Shown piece after piece: positions 16,812-26,063 of a DNA stretch of 64,000 nt. Made by a program: the position numbers and the translations under genes. The stretch comes from Cloacibacillus evryensis DSM 19522. GTDB lineage: Bacteria > Synergistota > Synergistia > Synergistales > Synergistaceae. The notes beneath the pieces are model-generated. The model saw nothing but the letters and a program-made list of their open reading frames with translations. It searched no databases and was not told the origin of the DNA. Location: NCBI RefSeq assembly GCF_000585335.1, contig NZ_KK073872.1:2843283-2907282 (forward strand), read 5' to 3'. How positions within the stretch are numbered: the stretch's first letter is position 1; the number at the start of each line of letters is the position of its first letter.

Positions 16812-16883
16812 TATGCCGCATTTGCGTCTACGGAGCCTTTGATGATAGACTTTAGCGGAGATTTATACGGCAAGGGAGCAGCA

Positions 16884-18206
16884 ATGCAGAGATTATCAGG
16901 GAAAAAATTCGCGATACACATACAGGGATGCCGCACCAATCAATATGAGGGCGAGGCGATCGCCGCGGCGCTCGAGGCCGAAGGGGCGGTTCGCGGCGAA
17001 GGATCGCCGGATATCGTCGTCATCGTCACCTGTACGATAACGGCCGTCGCCGACCGCAAATGCCGCAAGCTGATCCGCCGCGCGCGCCGGGAAAACCCGC
17101 GCGCCGTCATCGCCGCCTGCGGCTGCTACGCGCAGAGGGTGAGCGAGGCGGAACGGGAACTGCTCGATATAGACATCGTGCTCGGGAACCGTCTCAAACA
17201 CCGGCTGCCTCAGCTCATCGAAGAACGGCTCAACGGCTCCGCGCCGCTCATAGTGGTGGACCAGAGCATCGAAAGGGAAAACATCTGGGACGCGCTGACG
17301 CTTGACCGACCGCGTCTCCATACGCGCGCCTTCCTCAAAGTCCAGGACGGCTGCAATCACTACTGCTCGTACTGCATCGTACCATCAGTGCGCGGCAGGC
17401 CGGTCTCGCGCCCTTTGGCGGAGGCGGTGGACGAGGCGCGCCGGATAACGGACGCCGGTTGTCCGGAGATCGTCCTTACAGGCGTACACCTGGGGCTTTA
17501 TGAGGAGCTTCCGCGGCTCGTGCGCCTTATCGGCGCGCTGCCGAAGATAAGGCGGCTCCGTTTCGGCTCCATCGAGCCCTTCGCGGTGAACGGCGAGCTG
17601 CTCGCGGCGCTCGCCGACTGTCCCGCCTTCTGCGAGCACCTGCACATGCCGCTGCAGTCTGGCGACGACGGCGTGCTCGCGGCAATGCGGCGCGGCTACG
17701 GCGCGGCGGATTTCGCAAAGACGGCGCAGCGCGCGCGCGACGTCCTCGGCGACGGCCTGCATATCAGCACGGATCTGATGGTGGGCTTCCCCTCCGAAGA
17801 CGGGGAGGCATTCCGGCGCAGCCTTGATTTTGTCAGAGAGCAGGGATTCGGCAAGGTCCACGTGTTCCCCTATTCGCCGCGCGAGGGCACTCCGGCCGCC
17901 GCGATGAAACGGGTCGGGGAGGCGGAGATGCGTCCGCGCGTCAACGAGGCGCTCTCTCTCGCCGCGGAGCTGCACCAAAAATTTTGCTCGAACTGGATCG
18001 GCAGGGAGTGCGGGGTCTTGACCGAGGAGAGCGACGGCACGGCGGTCAAAGGGCTCACTCGCAACTATATAAGGATCACAGCCGCCTCCGCCGCGGGAAT
18101 AAACGAAGAAATCACGGCAATTCCTGCTAAGTACGCGGAGGAGGGACTCATAACCGAGGGGATTTTCCAAAATATACAATTCAGTTCTGATGTTTCAGTA
18201 ATTTAG
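16884..18206 (+). CDS. mtaB: tRNA t6A37 methylthiotransferase MtaB
   Basis: MtaB converts t6A37 of tRNA to ms2t6A by radical SAM chemistry. The protein has the N-terminal UPF0004 domain with cysteines in QGCRTNQYEGE, VTCTIT and CGCYAQR, a radical SAM centre QDGCNHYCSYCIVPSVRGR, LTGVHLGLY, HMPLQSGDDGVLAAMRRGY and a C-terminal TRAM-like end. The ATG at 16884 follows GGGAG with good spacing and gives the family N-terminus; the in-frame ATG at 16839 is less likely. Confidence 0.92.
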   Translation: MQRLSGKKFAIHIQGCRTNQYEGEAIAAALEAEGAVRGEGSPDIVVIVTCTITAVADRKCRKLIRRARRENPRAVIAACGCYAQRVSEAERELLDIDIVLGNRLKHRLPQLIEERLNGSAPLIVVDQSIERENIWDALTLDRPRLHTRAFLKVQDGCNHYCSYCIVPSVRGRPVSRPLAEAVDEARRITDAGCPEIVLTGVHLGLYEELPRLVRLIGALPKIRRLRFGSIEPFAVNGELLAALADCPAFCEHLHMPLQSGDDGVLAAMRRGYGAADFAKTAQRARDVLGDGLHISTDLMVGFPSEDGEAFRRSLDFVREQGFGKVHVFPYSPREGTPAAAMKRVGEAEMRPRVNEALSLAAELHQKFCSNWIGRECGVLTEESDGTAVKGLTRNYIRITAASAAGINEEITAIPAKYAEEGLITEGIFQNIQFSSDVSVI

Positions 18207-18228
18207 GTGAATTGTGCTATTCCCCGTC

Positions 18229-18258
18229 ATTGACAAAATGTTGCCATATCCCCCATAA
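18229..18258 (+). promoter_or_regulatory. Sigma70-type promoter for rpsU-yqeY
   Basis: A perfect -35 TTGACA (18229-18234) and a -10 CATAAT (18253-18258) are separated by 18 bases. About 105 bases of leader precede rpsU. Confidence 0.75.
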
Positions 18259-18363
18259 TACATAGATGTAATAAATCTGAGAATGACATCAAGCGGATTT
18301 TATCTACGTAAATGGTGTTTTCGCTTAGGTGTTGATCCCCGACTGAGAAAGGGGGGAATGTTG

Positions 18364-18552
18364 ATGACCACCGTAACTAGACGCGACAATGAGTCGATCG
18401 AAGATGCCCTCAAGCGTTTTAAAAGAGAGCTTCGGAAGGTGGGCGTGCTTCGTGAAGCTAAGAAGCATGAACATTACGAAAAACCCAGCGAAATCAAGAA
18501 GCGTAAGAAGGCTGAGATGGCACGAAACAAAGGCAGGAGGGCGGATTATTAA
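18364..18552 (+). CDS. rpsU: 30S ribosomal protein S21
   Basis: The 62-aa basic protein (MTTVTRRDNESIEDALKRFK, REAKKHEHYEKPSEIKKRKK) is ribosomal protein S21. The ATG at 18364 lies 7 bases after the GGGGGG ribosome site; the ATG at 18358 is too close to it. YqeY follows after 2 bases, the common rpsU-yqeY arrangement. Confidence 0.95.
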   Translation: MTTVTRRDNESIEDALKRFKRELRKVGVLREAKKHEHYEKPSEIKKRKKAEMARNKGRRADY

Positions 18553-18554
18553 TA

Positions 18555-19019
18555 ATGTCTGACCTTGCAGGCAAAATCCAGAGCGATCTGGTTGTAGCTA
18601 TGAAAAATAAAGATGAGCTGAAGCTTTCGGTGCTGCGTATGCTCAAATCCGCCATGCAGCTCGCACAGGTGGAAAAGGGCAAAGAAAACGCGCTCACTGA
18701 CGACGACGTGCTCGTACTCGTCCGCAGGCTTATCAAGCAGCGTGTCGAGGCCGCTGAGATGTATAAGAGCGGCGGCGCGGCAGACCGTGCCGAACGGGAA
18801 CTCGCCGAGGCCCAGGTGCTTGAGATCTATCAGCCCGCTCAGCTTTCGGCTGAGGACATCCTCAAGATCGTGGCGAAGGTGGCGGAAGAGACCGGCGCCG
18901 CGGGACCGAAAGACATGGGTAAGATGATGGGCAAGACCATGGCCGCAGTAAAGGGGCAGGCGGACGGCAACAGAGTCAAGAGCGCCGTTCAGCACTACCT
19001 GAACCAGCTCGTCCAGTAG
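18555..19019 (+). CDS. YqeY family protein (GatB/YqeY domain)
   Basis: The 154-aa helical protein matches the YqeY family, related to the tail domain of GatB: LAGKIQSDLVVAMKNKDELK, LSVLRMLKSAMQ, EAEMYKSGG, ELAEAQVLEIYQPAQLS and DMGKMMGKTMAAVKGQADG. It may act in tRNA-dependent amidation or translation, but the family's role is not firmly established. It is cotranscribed with rpsU and followed by a terminator. Confidence 0.9.
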   Translation: MSDLAGKIQSDLVVAMKNKDELKLSVLRMLKSAMQLAQVEKGKENALTDDDVLVLVRRLIKQRVEAAEMYKSGGAADRAERELAEAQVLEIYQPAQLSAEDILKIVAKVAEETGAAGPKDMGKMMGKTMAAVKGQADGNRVKSAVQHYLNQLVQ

Positions 19020-19040
19020 TTCATAAGCAAACAATTTAAA

Positions 19041-19071
19041 AGTGCCGGAGCAGTTTTCCGGCGCTTTTTTC
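19041..19071 (+). terminator. Rho-independent terminator after yqeY
   Basis: AGTGCCGGA pairs with TCCGGCGCT around GCAGTTT and a run of six T residues follows. Confidence 0.85.
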
Positions 19072-19093
19072 GTAGGCAAAGGAGACTTGAAGA

Positions 19094-20179
19094 ATGCAGA
19101 CCTATAAAATCCCGCTGGTGCCGGGGCCGTCCTCGGTCCCTCTCAAATACCGCGAAGCATATCTCACGGATTACGGCAGTACGGACCTGGAGGACGACTT
19201 CTTCGCGCTGCTCGCGGAGAACGTCTCGCTGCTGCGGCAGGTGCTGAAAACTGAAAACAGCGTCGTCGTCGGCTCGGGCGAGGCGATGATGATACTTTGG
19301 GGCGCCCTTAAGAGCGTAGTGAAGCCCGGCGATCGGGTGCTCGCGGTCTCAAACGGCCTCTTCGGCCACGGCTTCGGCGAGATGGCCGAGGCGATCGGCG
19401 CGCGTGCGGAATACATGGAGGCCCCCGACGGCAAGTTCGTCGACAAAGAGGCGCTGCGCAAGAAGATAGCGGCGTTCTGTCCCGACGTCGTGACCGCCGT
19501 GCACTGCGAGACCCCCAGCGGCCTTCTGAACCCGATCGCCGAGATCGCCCCCGTCGTCGCCGAAAGCGGCGCCCTCTTCATCGTAGACTTCGTCGCGAGC
19601 GCCGTCGGGGCCGACGTCCGCGTCGACGAATGGGGCATAGACCTCGGACTGCTCGGAAGCCAGAAGTGCCTGTCGCTGCTGCCCGACATATCGATGCTCA
19701 CGATAAGCGGCAGAGCCTGGAAACGGGCGGAAGAGGTAAACTACGCGGGGTACGACGCGATACTCCCCTGGAAAGAGGCCTTAAACGTAAAGGCGATGCC
19801 CTACACCCACAACTGGCAGGCGAATGCCGCGCTGAACCTCGCGCTCAAGAGCGTGCTCGAAGAGGGACTGGAAAATTCCTTTAAACGCCACGCGGAGGCC
19901 GCGGCGTACTGCCGCGCGCGCGCTCGGCAGATGGGACTCAAGCTCTACGCGGCGGAAGAATCGCTCGCCTCGCCGACGGTCACCGCTATCATGGTCCCGG
20001 ACGGCTGGACGTGGCCGGAGCTTGACGCCGCCTTCCGTAAGGAGGGGCTTGGCGTGGGCGGCAGCTACGGCGCGCTCGCGGGAAAGGTATTCCGTATCGG
20101 GCACATGGGCAGCCAGGCCGATATGGAGCTCGTAAAGCGCGGTATGGACGTGATCGAAAGGGTGCTCAAAGGGAGATAG
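19094..20179 (+). CDS. Class V PLP-dependent aminotransferase (alanine/serine-glyoxylate type)
   Basis: The 361-aa enzyme has the fold-type I class V pattern: IPLVPGPSSVPLKYREAY at the start, GSGEAMMILWGAL for phosphate binding, HCETPSGLLNP, VDFVASAVGADV with the PLP-binding Asp, and GSQKCLSLLPDIS with the Schiff-base Lys191. Members include alanine-glyoxylate, serine-glyoxylate and purine-catabolism aminotransferases; which applies is unclear. It stands alone on the + strand, converging on the LpxB-like gene. Confidence 0.87.
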   Translation: MQTYKIPLVPGPSSVPLKYREAYLTDYGSTDLEDDFFALLAENVSLLRQVLKTENSVVVGSGEAMMILWGALKSVVKPGDRVLAVSNGLFGHGFGEMAEAIGARAEYMEAPDGKFVDKEALRKKIAAFCPDVVTAVHCETPSGLLNPIAEIAPVVAESGALFIVDFVASAVGADVRVDEWGIDLGLLGSQKCLSLLPDISMLTISGRAWKRAEEVNYAGYDAILPWKEALNVKAMPYTHNWQANAALNLALKSVLEEGLENSFKRHAEAAAYCRARARQMGLKLYAAEESLASPTVTAIMVPDGWTWPELDAAFRKEGLGVGGSYGALAGKVFRIGHMGSQADMELVKRGMDVIERVLKGR

Positions 20180-20187
20180 TGCAAGCG

Positions 20188-21375
20188 TCATGCGCGGAAA
20201 AATTCCCCGATCTTTTCCGCGATCTTCGCCGAGGCGCCTCGCCGCAGGTTCAGCTTCGCGTACTCTTCGGCGATCCCGCGCCGCCTTTCCGGGGATTCGA
20301 TAAGCTCGGAGATGTAGTAACAGGCGCTCTCCGGCGTCATTATCTCGCGCCGCTCCGGCAGCACCGGACGTCCAGCCAGCCGGTTGGGCAGGGAGACATA
20401 ATTTTCTTTCGAGTTGTACCAGAAAACAAGCCGCTTCTTCAGGAGCCGCAGGCCCGGCGCGCTCGGGGAAATCGCCCCGGCGAGCCCGTCAAGCGGGATG
20501 TTCTCGGCCTGATTGAGCGGCGCGATCATAAGCAGCGGCACGCCCAGCGAGGCGATCTGCAGATTGTTGGTGCCGGGGAAAGCCACGGCGAGGGAGGCGG
20601 CGGCGATCGCCTCATACTGACCGGAACGCACCAGCGGCACGCGGCAGCCGTCGTCGGGAAGTATCTCCTCCACGTGCTCCCCGCCGCGCCATTTTAGCCC
20701 CGCCTTTTCAAGCCCCGAACGAAGACACGCCTCGTCGACCGTCGGCGCCACGGGAAAGACCGCCTGCCAATCGGGATACTTCTTATGAAGGATGCGCGCG
20801 CACTCGCTGTAAAAGGCAAAGCCAAGCTCATACTCAAACGGTCGGCTGCCGGGCATAAAGCAGATGATATGCTCCGCGGCAATGCCGTACCGGCGGCGGA
20901 ACTCTTCCGCGCGGCAGCTGCCGCGTTCCGGCACGCTGTCCAGTATCAGGTTGCCGACAAGGCTGCGCCGGTCCGCCGCCACCCCGGCTTTTTCAAAACG
21001 CCGCTGCGCAAACTCGTCAGGAATGAAATAGTGGCGCACACGCCCGCGCCAGCGCGGCCGCGCGGTATATATCATCCACGGGGCGCGGAGCTTCATCGAC
21101 AGCGCCCAGCCATACATCGGGTCCCCACCAAGCTGCAGGATGAGCCGCCTGCCCTCTGAAGGCGCTGCGCGCATCGCTTCGCGCAGCCGCACGACATCGG
21201 CTACCCCGGGCATCAGGCGGGCGCTCCCCGCCTCCATGCCGCTCGCGTACGGGCAGGGCAGCGTCACCCCCGTAATGCTCAACTCAAGCCGGCTCTCGGC
21301 CAGGGCCTTTGTGACGGGCCCCATCCAACCGGAGACCTCCCCCGGAGAGTTGGAAAGTATAAATAAAGTGTTCAT
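20188..21375 (-). CDS. LpxB-like glycosyltransferase (lipid-A-disaccharide synthase related)
   Basis: The 395-aa GT-B protein resembles lipid-A-disaccharide synthase: FILSNSPGEVSGWMGPVTKAL at the N-terminus, QLGGDPMYGW, FIPDEFAQRRFEKAGV, LVGNLILDSV, CFMPGSRPFEYELGF and FPGTNNLQIASLGVPLL. Canonical LpxB motifs (SGDLLGA-like start, GHPL) are altered, so it is better called LpxB-related. It is the second such protein in the window besides the LpxK fusion domain, so division of labour in lipid A assembly is possible. It is divergently oriented to remB-gyrB. Confidence 0.75.
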   Translation of the reverse strand: MNTLFILSNSPGEVSGWMGPVTKALAESRLELSITGVTLPCPYASGMEAGSARLMPGVADVVRLREAMRAAPSEGRRLILQLGGDPMYGWALSMKLRAPWMIYTARPRWRGRVRHYFIPDEFAQRRFEKAGVAADRRSLVGNLILDSVPERGSCRAEEFRRRYGIAAEHIICFMPGSRPFEYELGFAFYSECARILHKKYPDWQAVFPVAPTVDEACLRSGLEKAGLKWRGGEHVEEILPDDGCRVPLVRSGQYEAIAAASLAVAFPGTNNLQIASLGVPLLMIAPLNQAENIPLDGLAGAISPSAPGLRLLKKRLVFWYNSKENYVSLPNRLAGRPVLPERREIMTPESACYYISELIESPERRRGIAEEYAKLNLRRGASAKIAEKIGEFFRA

Positions 21376-21402
21376 AAATTCACTCCGTTTCAGGTGGATG
21401 AC

Positions 21403-21412
21403 ATGGTATAAT
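21403..21412 (+). promoter_or_regulatory. Extended -10 promoter for remB-gyrB
   Basis: ATGGTATAAT is an extended -10 element 27 bases before the remB ATG, with GGGGG as ribosome site between. It lies in the short divergent gap with the LpxB-like gene. Confidence 0.6.
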
Positions 21413-21438
21413 TATAGACTGATTGGGGGATTCTACAA

Positions 21439-21669
21439 ATGTTTATTCCTCTGGAGGGCGAAAACATCGTCTGCCTCGCCAACGTGGTAGCGATCTACCG
21501 AAGCGGAATCCAAACGGTGATCCTCAAAAGAGACGGCTCGACGGAGACGACGTCGTTTACCCCGCCGACCCTGGCAAAGAGGCAGAAAGCCCTGGGGGCC
21601 GATATTGACGCGCATTTGGCCCCGACACATACGACCCGGAAGCGCGCCGCGCGAAACACAGGCGAATAG
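21439..21669 (+). CDS. remB: RemB-like (DUF370/RemA family) small DNA-binding protein
   Basis: The 76-aa protein (MFIPLEGENIVCLANVVAIY, then KRDGSTETTSFTPPTLAKRQ) fits the DUF370 RemA/RemB family of small regulators; in Bacillus subtilis remB likewise lies directly upstream of gyrB. The C-terminal tail HTTRKRAARNTGE is basic. RemA-type proteins bind DNA and control biofilm matrix genes. Whether it acts on the polysaccharide locus here is unknown. Confidence 0.75.
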   Translation: MFIPLEGENIVCLANVVAIYRSGIQTVILKRDGSTETTSFTPPTLAKRQKALGADIDAHLAPTHTTRKRAARNTGE

Positions 21670-21722
21670 GCGGCGGACGGTTTTGCAAATTCATGATTCT
21701 TGAGAGTAAAGGAGTTATATAT

Positions 21723-23666
21723 ATGTCAGATATGGACATCCCAGCAAACGCGCAGCAGAACGGAGCCAACGCCTCGGACTATACGGCAAAGGACATCCAC
21801 GTTCTTGAGGGGCTCGAGGCGGTACGCAAACGCCCCGGCATGTACATCGGCGACCAGAGCCAGCGCGGACTTCACCACCTCGTCTACGAAGTGGTAGACA
21901 ACTCGATAGACGAATCGCTCGCGGGCTTCTGCGACACGATCGACGTGACGATAAATATCGACGGCAGCGTCACCGTCGTCGACAACGGACGCGGCATCCC
22001 CACCGAGATGCACGAGTCGGGCAAGTCTGCGGCCGAAGTCGTCCTCACGGTGCTCCACGCGGGCGGAAAGTTCGACAAGAGCGCCTACCAGGTCTCCGGC
22101 GGACTCCACGGCGTCGGCGTCTCCGTCGTCAACGCCCTCTCCGTCTGGCTCGAACTGACGATCTGGCGCAACGGCAAAGAATACCACCAGCGTTATGAGC
22201 GCGGCATCCCCATGACGGGGCTGGAGGCCGTCGGCGATACGGAACTGCGCGGCACGCGTGTGCAGTTCATGCCGGACGAAGAGATATTCTCCACGACGGA
22301 ATTCCAGGCCGACATCCTCAAACAGCGTCTGCGCGAACTCGCCTTCCTCAACTCGCACATCACCATCAACTTTGAGGACCTGCGCCCCGAGAAGCCCGAG
22401 AAAAAGAGCTACAACTACCCCGGCGGCATCTCCTCCTTCGTCGAATACCTCAACAAAGGCAAAGAGGTGCTCTTCAAGGGCCCCATGATCATCAGCGGCG
22501 AAAAGGACCAGACGCAGGTGGACGTCGCCATCCAGTACAACGACACCTATCTGGAAAGGCTCTACGGATTCGTCAACCTCATCAACACCATCGAGGGAGG
22601 CACCCACGTCGCCGGCTTCCGTTCCGCGATGACGCGCGCGATAAACGACGAGGCGCGCAAGCTCAAAATACTGAAAGAGAAGGACAACAATCTCTCCGGC
22701 GACGACCTCAAAGAGGGACTCACCGCCGTCATCTCCGTCAAAGTGATGGAGCCGCAGTTCGAGGGGCAGACCAAGACCAAGCTCGGCAACAACGACGTCA
22801 AGGGCATCGTCGACTCCATCGTCTACGAGGGGCTCAAAAACGCCCTCGACGAACGCCCCGAGATCCTGAAGCCGATCGTCGAGAGCGCCCTCCGCGCGCG
22901 CCAGGCCCGCGAGGCGGCGAAAAAAGCCAAGGAGCTCGTGCGCCGCAAGTCGATAATGAGCGGCCTCACCCTTCCCGGGAAGCTGTCGGACTGCTCGAAC
23001 CGCAACCCCGCCGACTGCGAAATATACATCGTTGAGGGAGATTCCGCGGGGGGCAGCGCCAAACAGGGGCGCAACCGCGAATTCCAGGCGATCCTGCCGC
23101 TGCGCGGCAAGATACTCAACGTCGAAAAGGCCCGCCTCGAAAAGATACTCAGCAGCGAGACGATCCGCAACATCATCCTCGCCCTCGGCTGCGGCGTCGG
23201 CGACGACTTCAACGACGAAAAGCTGCGCTACCATAAAATCTTCATCATGGCCGATGCCGACGTCGACGGAGCCCACATCAGGACGCTGCTGCTGACGCTG
23301 TTCTTCCGTTACATGCCGCAGATCATCGAGAAAGGCTACCTCTACGTCGCGCAGCCGCCGCTCTTCCGCGTGCAGTGCGGCAAAGATGTCACCTACTGCT
23401 TCTCCGAAAAGGAGATGAAAGAGGCGCAGAACAAGGCCAACGGTAAAAAAGTCGACGTCCAGCGCTACAAGGGACTCGGCGAAATGAACGCCGAACAGCT
23501 ATGGGAGACGACGATGAACCCGGAAAACCGTATCGTCAACCGCGTCGAGGTGCAGGACGCCGTCGAAGCCGACGAACTCTTCGGCATCCTCATGGGCGAC
23601 GTCGTCGAACCGCGGAGAAAATTCATCGAACAATTCGGCAAAGAGGTCAAGAACCTCGATATATAG
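21723..23666 (+). CDS. gyrB: DNA gyrase subunit B
   Basis: GyrB supplies the ATPase and TOPRIM functions of gyrase. Motifs in order: EVVDNSIDESLAG and DNGRGIPTEMH (GHKL ATPase), GGLHGVGVSVVNALS, QTKTKLGN, EGDSAGGSAKQGRNR and DADVDGAHIRTLLLT (TOPRIM), YKGLGEMNAEQLWETTMNP and the terminal KNLDI. The start ATG at 21723 lies 8 bases after GGAG; the frame also opens at 21693. Length is about 647 aa, the short form typical outside gammaproteobacteria. Confidence 0.97.
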   Translation: MSDMDIPANAQQNGANASDYTAKDIHVLEGLEAVRKRPGMYIGDQSQRGLHHLVYEVVDNSIDESLAGFCDTIDVTINIDGSVTVVDNGRGIPTEMHESGKSAAEVVLTVLHAGGKFDKSAYQVSGGLHGVGVSVVNALSVWLELTIWRNGKEYHQRYERGIPMTGLEAVGDTELRGTRVQFMPDEEIFSTTEFQADILKQRLRELAFLNSHITINFEDLRPEKPEKKSYNYPGGISSFVEYLNKGKEVLFKGPMIISGEKDQTQVDVAIQYNDTYLERLYGFVNLINTIEGGTHVAGFRSAMTRAINDEARKLKILKEKDNNLSGDDLKEGLTAVISVKVMEPQFEGQTKTKLGNNDVKGIVDSIVYEGLKNALDERPEILKPIVESALRARQAREAAKKAKELVRRKSIMSGLTLPGKLSDCSNRNPADCEIYIVEGDSAGGSAKQGRNREFQAILPLRGKILNVEKARLEKILSSETIRNIILALGCGVGDDFNDEKLRYHKIFIMADADVDGAHIRTLLLTLFFRYMPQIIEKGYLYVAQPPLFRVQCGKDVTYCFSEKEMKEAQNKANGKKVDVQRYKGLGEMNAEQLWETTMNPENRIVNRVEVQDAVEADELFGILMGDVVEPRRKFIEQFGKEVKNLDI

Positions 23667-23672
23667 CCCTCC

Positions 23673-23721
23673 AGCGCCGTCCTCCGGAGAAACTATCTCT
23701 GACGGCCGGCGCTCATTTTTT
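23673..23721 (+). terminator. Terminator after gyrB
   Basis: AGCGCC plus GTC pairs with GAC plus GGCGCT, with a bulge on the 3' arm, and six T residues follow. Confidence 0.7.
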
Positions 23722-23782
23722 AATAGCACGGCGACGTAACAGACATGCCCATACTCAAAATTACGTTGCGGAGGTTACCACA

Positions 23783-24631
23783 ATGACGGATAAAATAGCT
23801 CTATTTGAAAACAAAAAGATCCGTTCCGTATGGGCGGAGACGGAGGAAAAATGGTACTTCTCCATAGTGGACGTAATCGGCGCATTGACCGGAAGCGCTA
23901 ATCCACGTAAGTATTGGAGCGTCTTAAAGACCAGGCTCAAGGCAGAGGGAAGTGAGTTGACTACAAAATGTAGTCAACTGAAAATGCGTGCGGCAGACGG
24001 GAAATTTTATAAAACAGACGCCGCCGCGACAGAACAGCTTCTCCGCATCATACAGTCGGTTCCCTCACCCAAAGCTGAACCATTCAAGCTTTGGCTCGCA
24101 CACGTCGGCACTGAGCGCATCGAAGAGACGACAGACCCAGAACTGGCCATTGACCGCGCCTTTGAGACATATCTGAAAAAGGGCTACACAAAAGAGTGGA
24201 TACACCAGCGGCTGCTGTCAATACGAATCCGCAACGACCTCACTGCGGAATGGGAGGGACGCGGCGTGAAAAAAGGCGTCGAATACGCCATCCTTACCGA
24301 TGAAATAACCAAGGCGTGGACAGGAATGACTACGCGCCAATATAAAAACTTCAAAGGGCTGAAAAAAGAAAACATCCGCGATAACATGAGCGACCTCGAG
24401 CTGGTGCTGAACATGCTCGCGGAAGCAACTACGACAGAGGTATCAAAAAGCATAACCCCAGAAACCTTCGAGGAAAACCGCAAGGTCGCAATGACCGGCG
24501 GCGAGGCGGCCGGAGAAGCGAGAAGGGCCGTGGAATCGCGTACCGGTAAATCAGTCATAACCAAACAAACGGCGCTGGACTTCACGCATATCATAGAGTC
24601 GGTCGGCGAGGTCGAAAACAATGATTCATAA
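23783..24631 (+). CDS. BRO-N domain phage antirepressor-like protein
   Basis: The N-terminus (ALFENKKIRSVWAETEEKWY, FSIVDVIGALTGSANPRKYW, then LKMRAADGKFYKTDAAATEQ) is the BRO-N DNA-binding domain of phage antirepressors. The rest (FKLWLAHVGTERIEE, GVEYAILTDEITKAW) matches the stand-alone 280-aa chromosomal form; this protein has 282 aa. The ATG at 23783 follows GGAGG. No other phage genes are adjacent, so it is an isolated accessory gene. Confidence 0.85.
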   Translation: MTDKIALFENKKIRSVWAETEEKWYFSIVDVIGALTGSANPRKYWSVLKTRLKAEGSELTTKCSQLKMRAADGKFYKTDAAATEQLLRIIQSVPSPKAEPFKLWLAHVGTERIEETTDPELAIDRAFETYLKKGYTKEWIHQRLLSIRIRNDLTAEWEGRGVKKGVEYAILTDEITKAWTGMTTRQYKNFKGLKKENIRDNMSDLELVLNMLAEATTTEVSKSITPETFEENRKVAMTGGEAAGEARRAVESRTGKSVITKQTALDFTHIIESVGEVENNDS

Positions 24632-24657
24632 CAGACCGCTGCCGATGGAAGAATAAG

Positions 24658-25437
24658 ATGTTCCTACTCTACAAATTGGCAGGCTCCATGATCGTCCCAC
24701 CGGGGCTTTTTATCATCATCCTTCTGCTCCTGGCAGCCGTCGCGTGGAGAAAACCGCGCAGAAAAGGGCTGGCCTTCTCGCTGTGTCTCTTCGCCTTCAT
24801 ACTCTGCGTCATGAGCACCTCCGCCGGCGCGCTGCTGATCACCGGCCCGCTTGAGACATTATACAAAGCTAAACTTCCGCCGCAAAACGCCGACGCCGCG
24901 ATCCTGGTCCTCGCGGGAGGCTCCTCCTATGACGACAAAGGCTCGTCGGTCCAGCCCGGGGTCTACGCGATGGAGCGCGTCTACGCCGCCGTCCAACTGG
25001 CAAAAGAACGCCCCGGCCACTCCACGCTGATACTCTCCGGCGGCAACGTCTTCGGCGCCAACGACCGCTCCGAAGCGGCGGCGCTGCGGGACGCCGCCCG
25101 CGCGATGGGCTGGGAGGGCAAAACGATCCTCGAAGAAAAATCCCGCACCACCTCCGAAAACATGAGCCTCAGCGCGAAAATCATCCGGCAGCAGGGCCTC
25201 AATCACGTAATAATCGTCACAAACGCCTTCCACATCCCGCGCGCCATACGCCTGGCTGAAAAACAGATGCCATACATACAGAGATACCCCTGCCCCAGCG
25301 GACGCCTGACAGACCCCGTGATAAGGGGCCTGTCGTCGTTCCTGCCCAACAGCGGTGATTTAAACGCCTCCTGCCTCGGCATAAGGGAATGGATCGGCAT
25401 CATGGCATATAAGATAACCGGATTTGTAAAAAGGTAG
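24658..25437 (+). CDS. YdcF/ElyC family membrane protein (DUF218)
   Basis: The 259-aa protein has two N-terminal membrane segments (about residues 8-27 and 38-60) and a C-terminal DUF218 domain: DAAILVLAGGSSY, ERVYAAVQLAKE, LILSGGNVFG, SEAAALRDAARAMG, RTTSENM and VTNAFHIPRAIRLAE. Relatives such as ElyC and SanA act at the cell envelope. It starts 26 bases after the BRO gene and ends at a bidirectional hairpin. Confidence 0.87.
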   Translation: MFLLYKLAGSMIVPPGLFIIILLLLAAVAWRKPRRKGLAFSLCLFAFILCVMSTSAGALLITGPLETLYKAKLPPQNADAAILVLAGGSSYDDKGSSVQPGVYAMERVYAAVQLAKERPGHSTLILSGGNVFGANDRSEAAALRDAARAMGWEGKTILEEKSRTTSENMSLSAKIIRQQGLNHVIIVTNAFHIPRAIRLAEKQMPYIQRYPCPSGRLTDPVIRGLSSFLPNSGDLNASCLGIREWIGIMAYKITGFVKR

Positions 25438-25490
25438 GTTGTAAGCTAGCCAGCCACATCTACGCCGACATGATACTGAAAATACAAAAA

Positions 25491-25531
25491 GCTAAGGGGC
25501 GCTGCCGGGTATTCTCAGCAAAGCCCCTTAG
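25491..25531. terminator. Bidirectional terminator between ydcF-like and ywgA-like genes
   Basis: CTAAGGGGC (25492-25500) pairs exactly with GCCCCTTAG (25523-25531). AAAAAG lies on the left side, giving a T run for the - strand, so both convergent genes may end here. Confidence 0.6.
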
Positions 25532-25538
25532 TTAGGAA

Positions 25539-26063
25539 TCAACCACCTATCGCAGGAAGCTGCGGACAGAGGTTTCTTAACTCTCCATACAGCTCCTTCG
25601 CCATCTCAATCCGGCCATCTTTAGCTTTTTGCGGCTTTCGCACAACCGTTTCACTCCATACGTCGACAACGCCTTCCTCTTTTGACAGATAAAGCGCCGT
25701 CGCCGCTAATTCCAGTACGACGGAGCTGGAATCAGCGGCTTTTTGCGCAAGTTGGATAAACGCTTCCGGCAACGCGTCGACATCTGACGCTTTGCTATTA
25801 GCGGTATAAACAGAATATGCGGTTCCCCAGGAAGTATTTACTTCCTCCTCTTTAAAAAAACCCGACGCGGCGCCATAGTCCGCAGCATCCGCCAGTTCTT
25901 CGCAGTAGGGCCCGTAATGATAATATTGGTAGACAAGGTTGGAATCCAGCCCTGCCGCCTGTAATATATACATAGTCTTTTGAAGCCTTATCCGGCCGAC
26001 CAGTTTTCCGCCAACGGTCTTAATCAGCCGCGCGATCAGCATTGCGTCATCTTTTAGCTGCAT
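25539..26063 (-). CDS. YwgA-like protein coupled to an HD-domain protein
   Basis: The 174-aa soluble protein (MLIARLIKTVGGKLVGRIRL, LQKTMYILQAAGL, YQYYHYGPYCEELADAADYG) resembles the YwgA/DUF4065-like winged-helix proteins. Its ATG overlaps the last base of the TAA of the upstream HD gene (TAATG), so the two are translationally coupled, as ywgA-like and HD-domain genes often are neighbours. The function is unknown; regulation or support of the HD hydrolase is inference. Confidence 0.7.
   Translation of the reverse strand: MQLKDDAMLIARLIKTVGGKLVGRIRLQKTMYILQAAGLDSNLVYQYYHYGPYCEELADAADYGAASGFFKEEEVNTSWGTAYSVYTANSKASDVDALPEAFIQLAQKAADSSSVVLELAATALYLSKEEGVVDVWSETVVRKPQKAKDGRIEMAKELYGELRNLCPQLPAIGG

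Noticed and set aside
23783-24631. Prophage remnant around the BRO-like gene
   Set aside because: No integrase, structural gene or attachment-site repeat is seen nearby; it is a solitary accessory gene.
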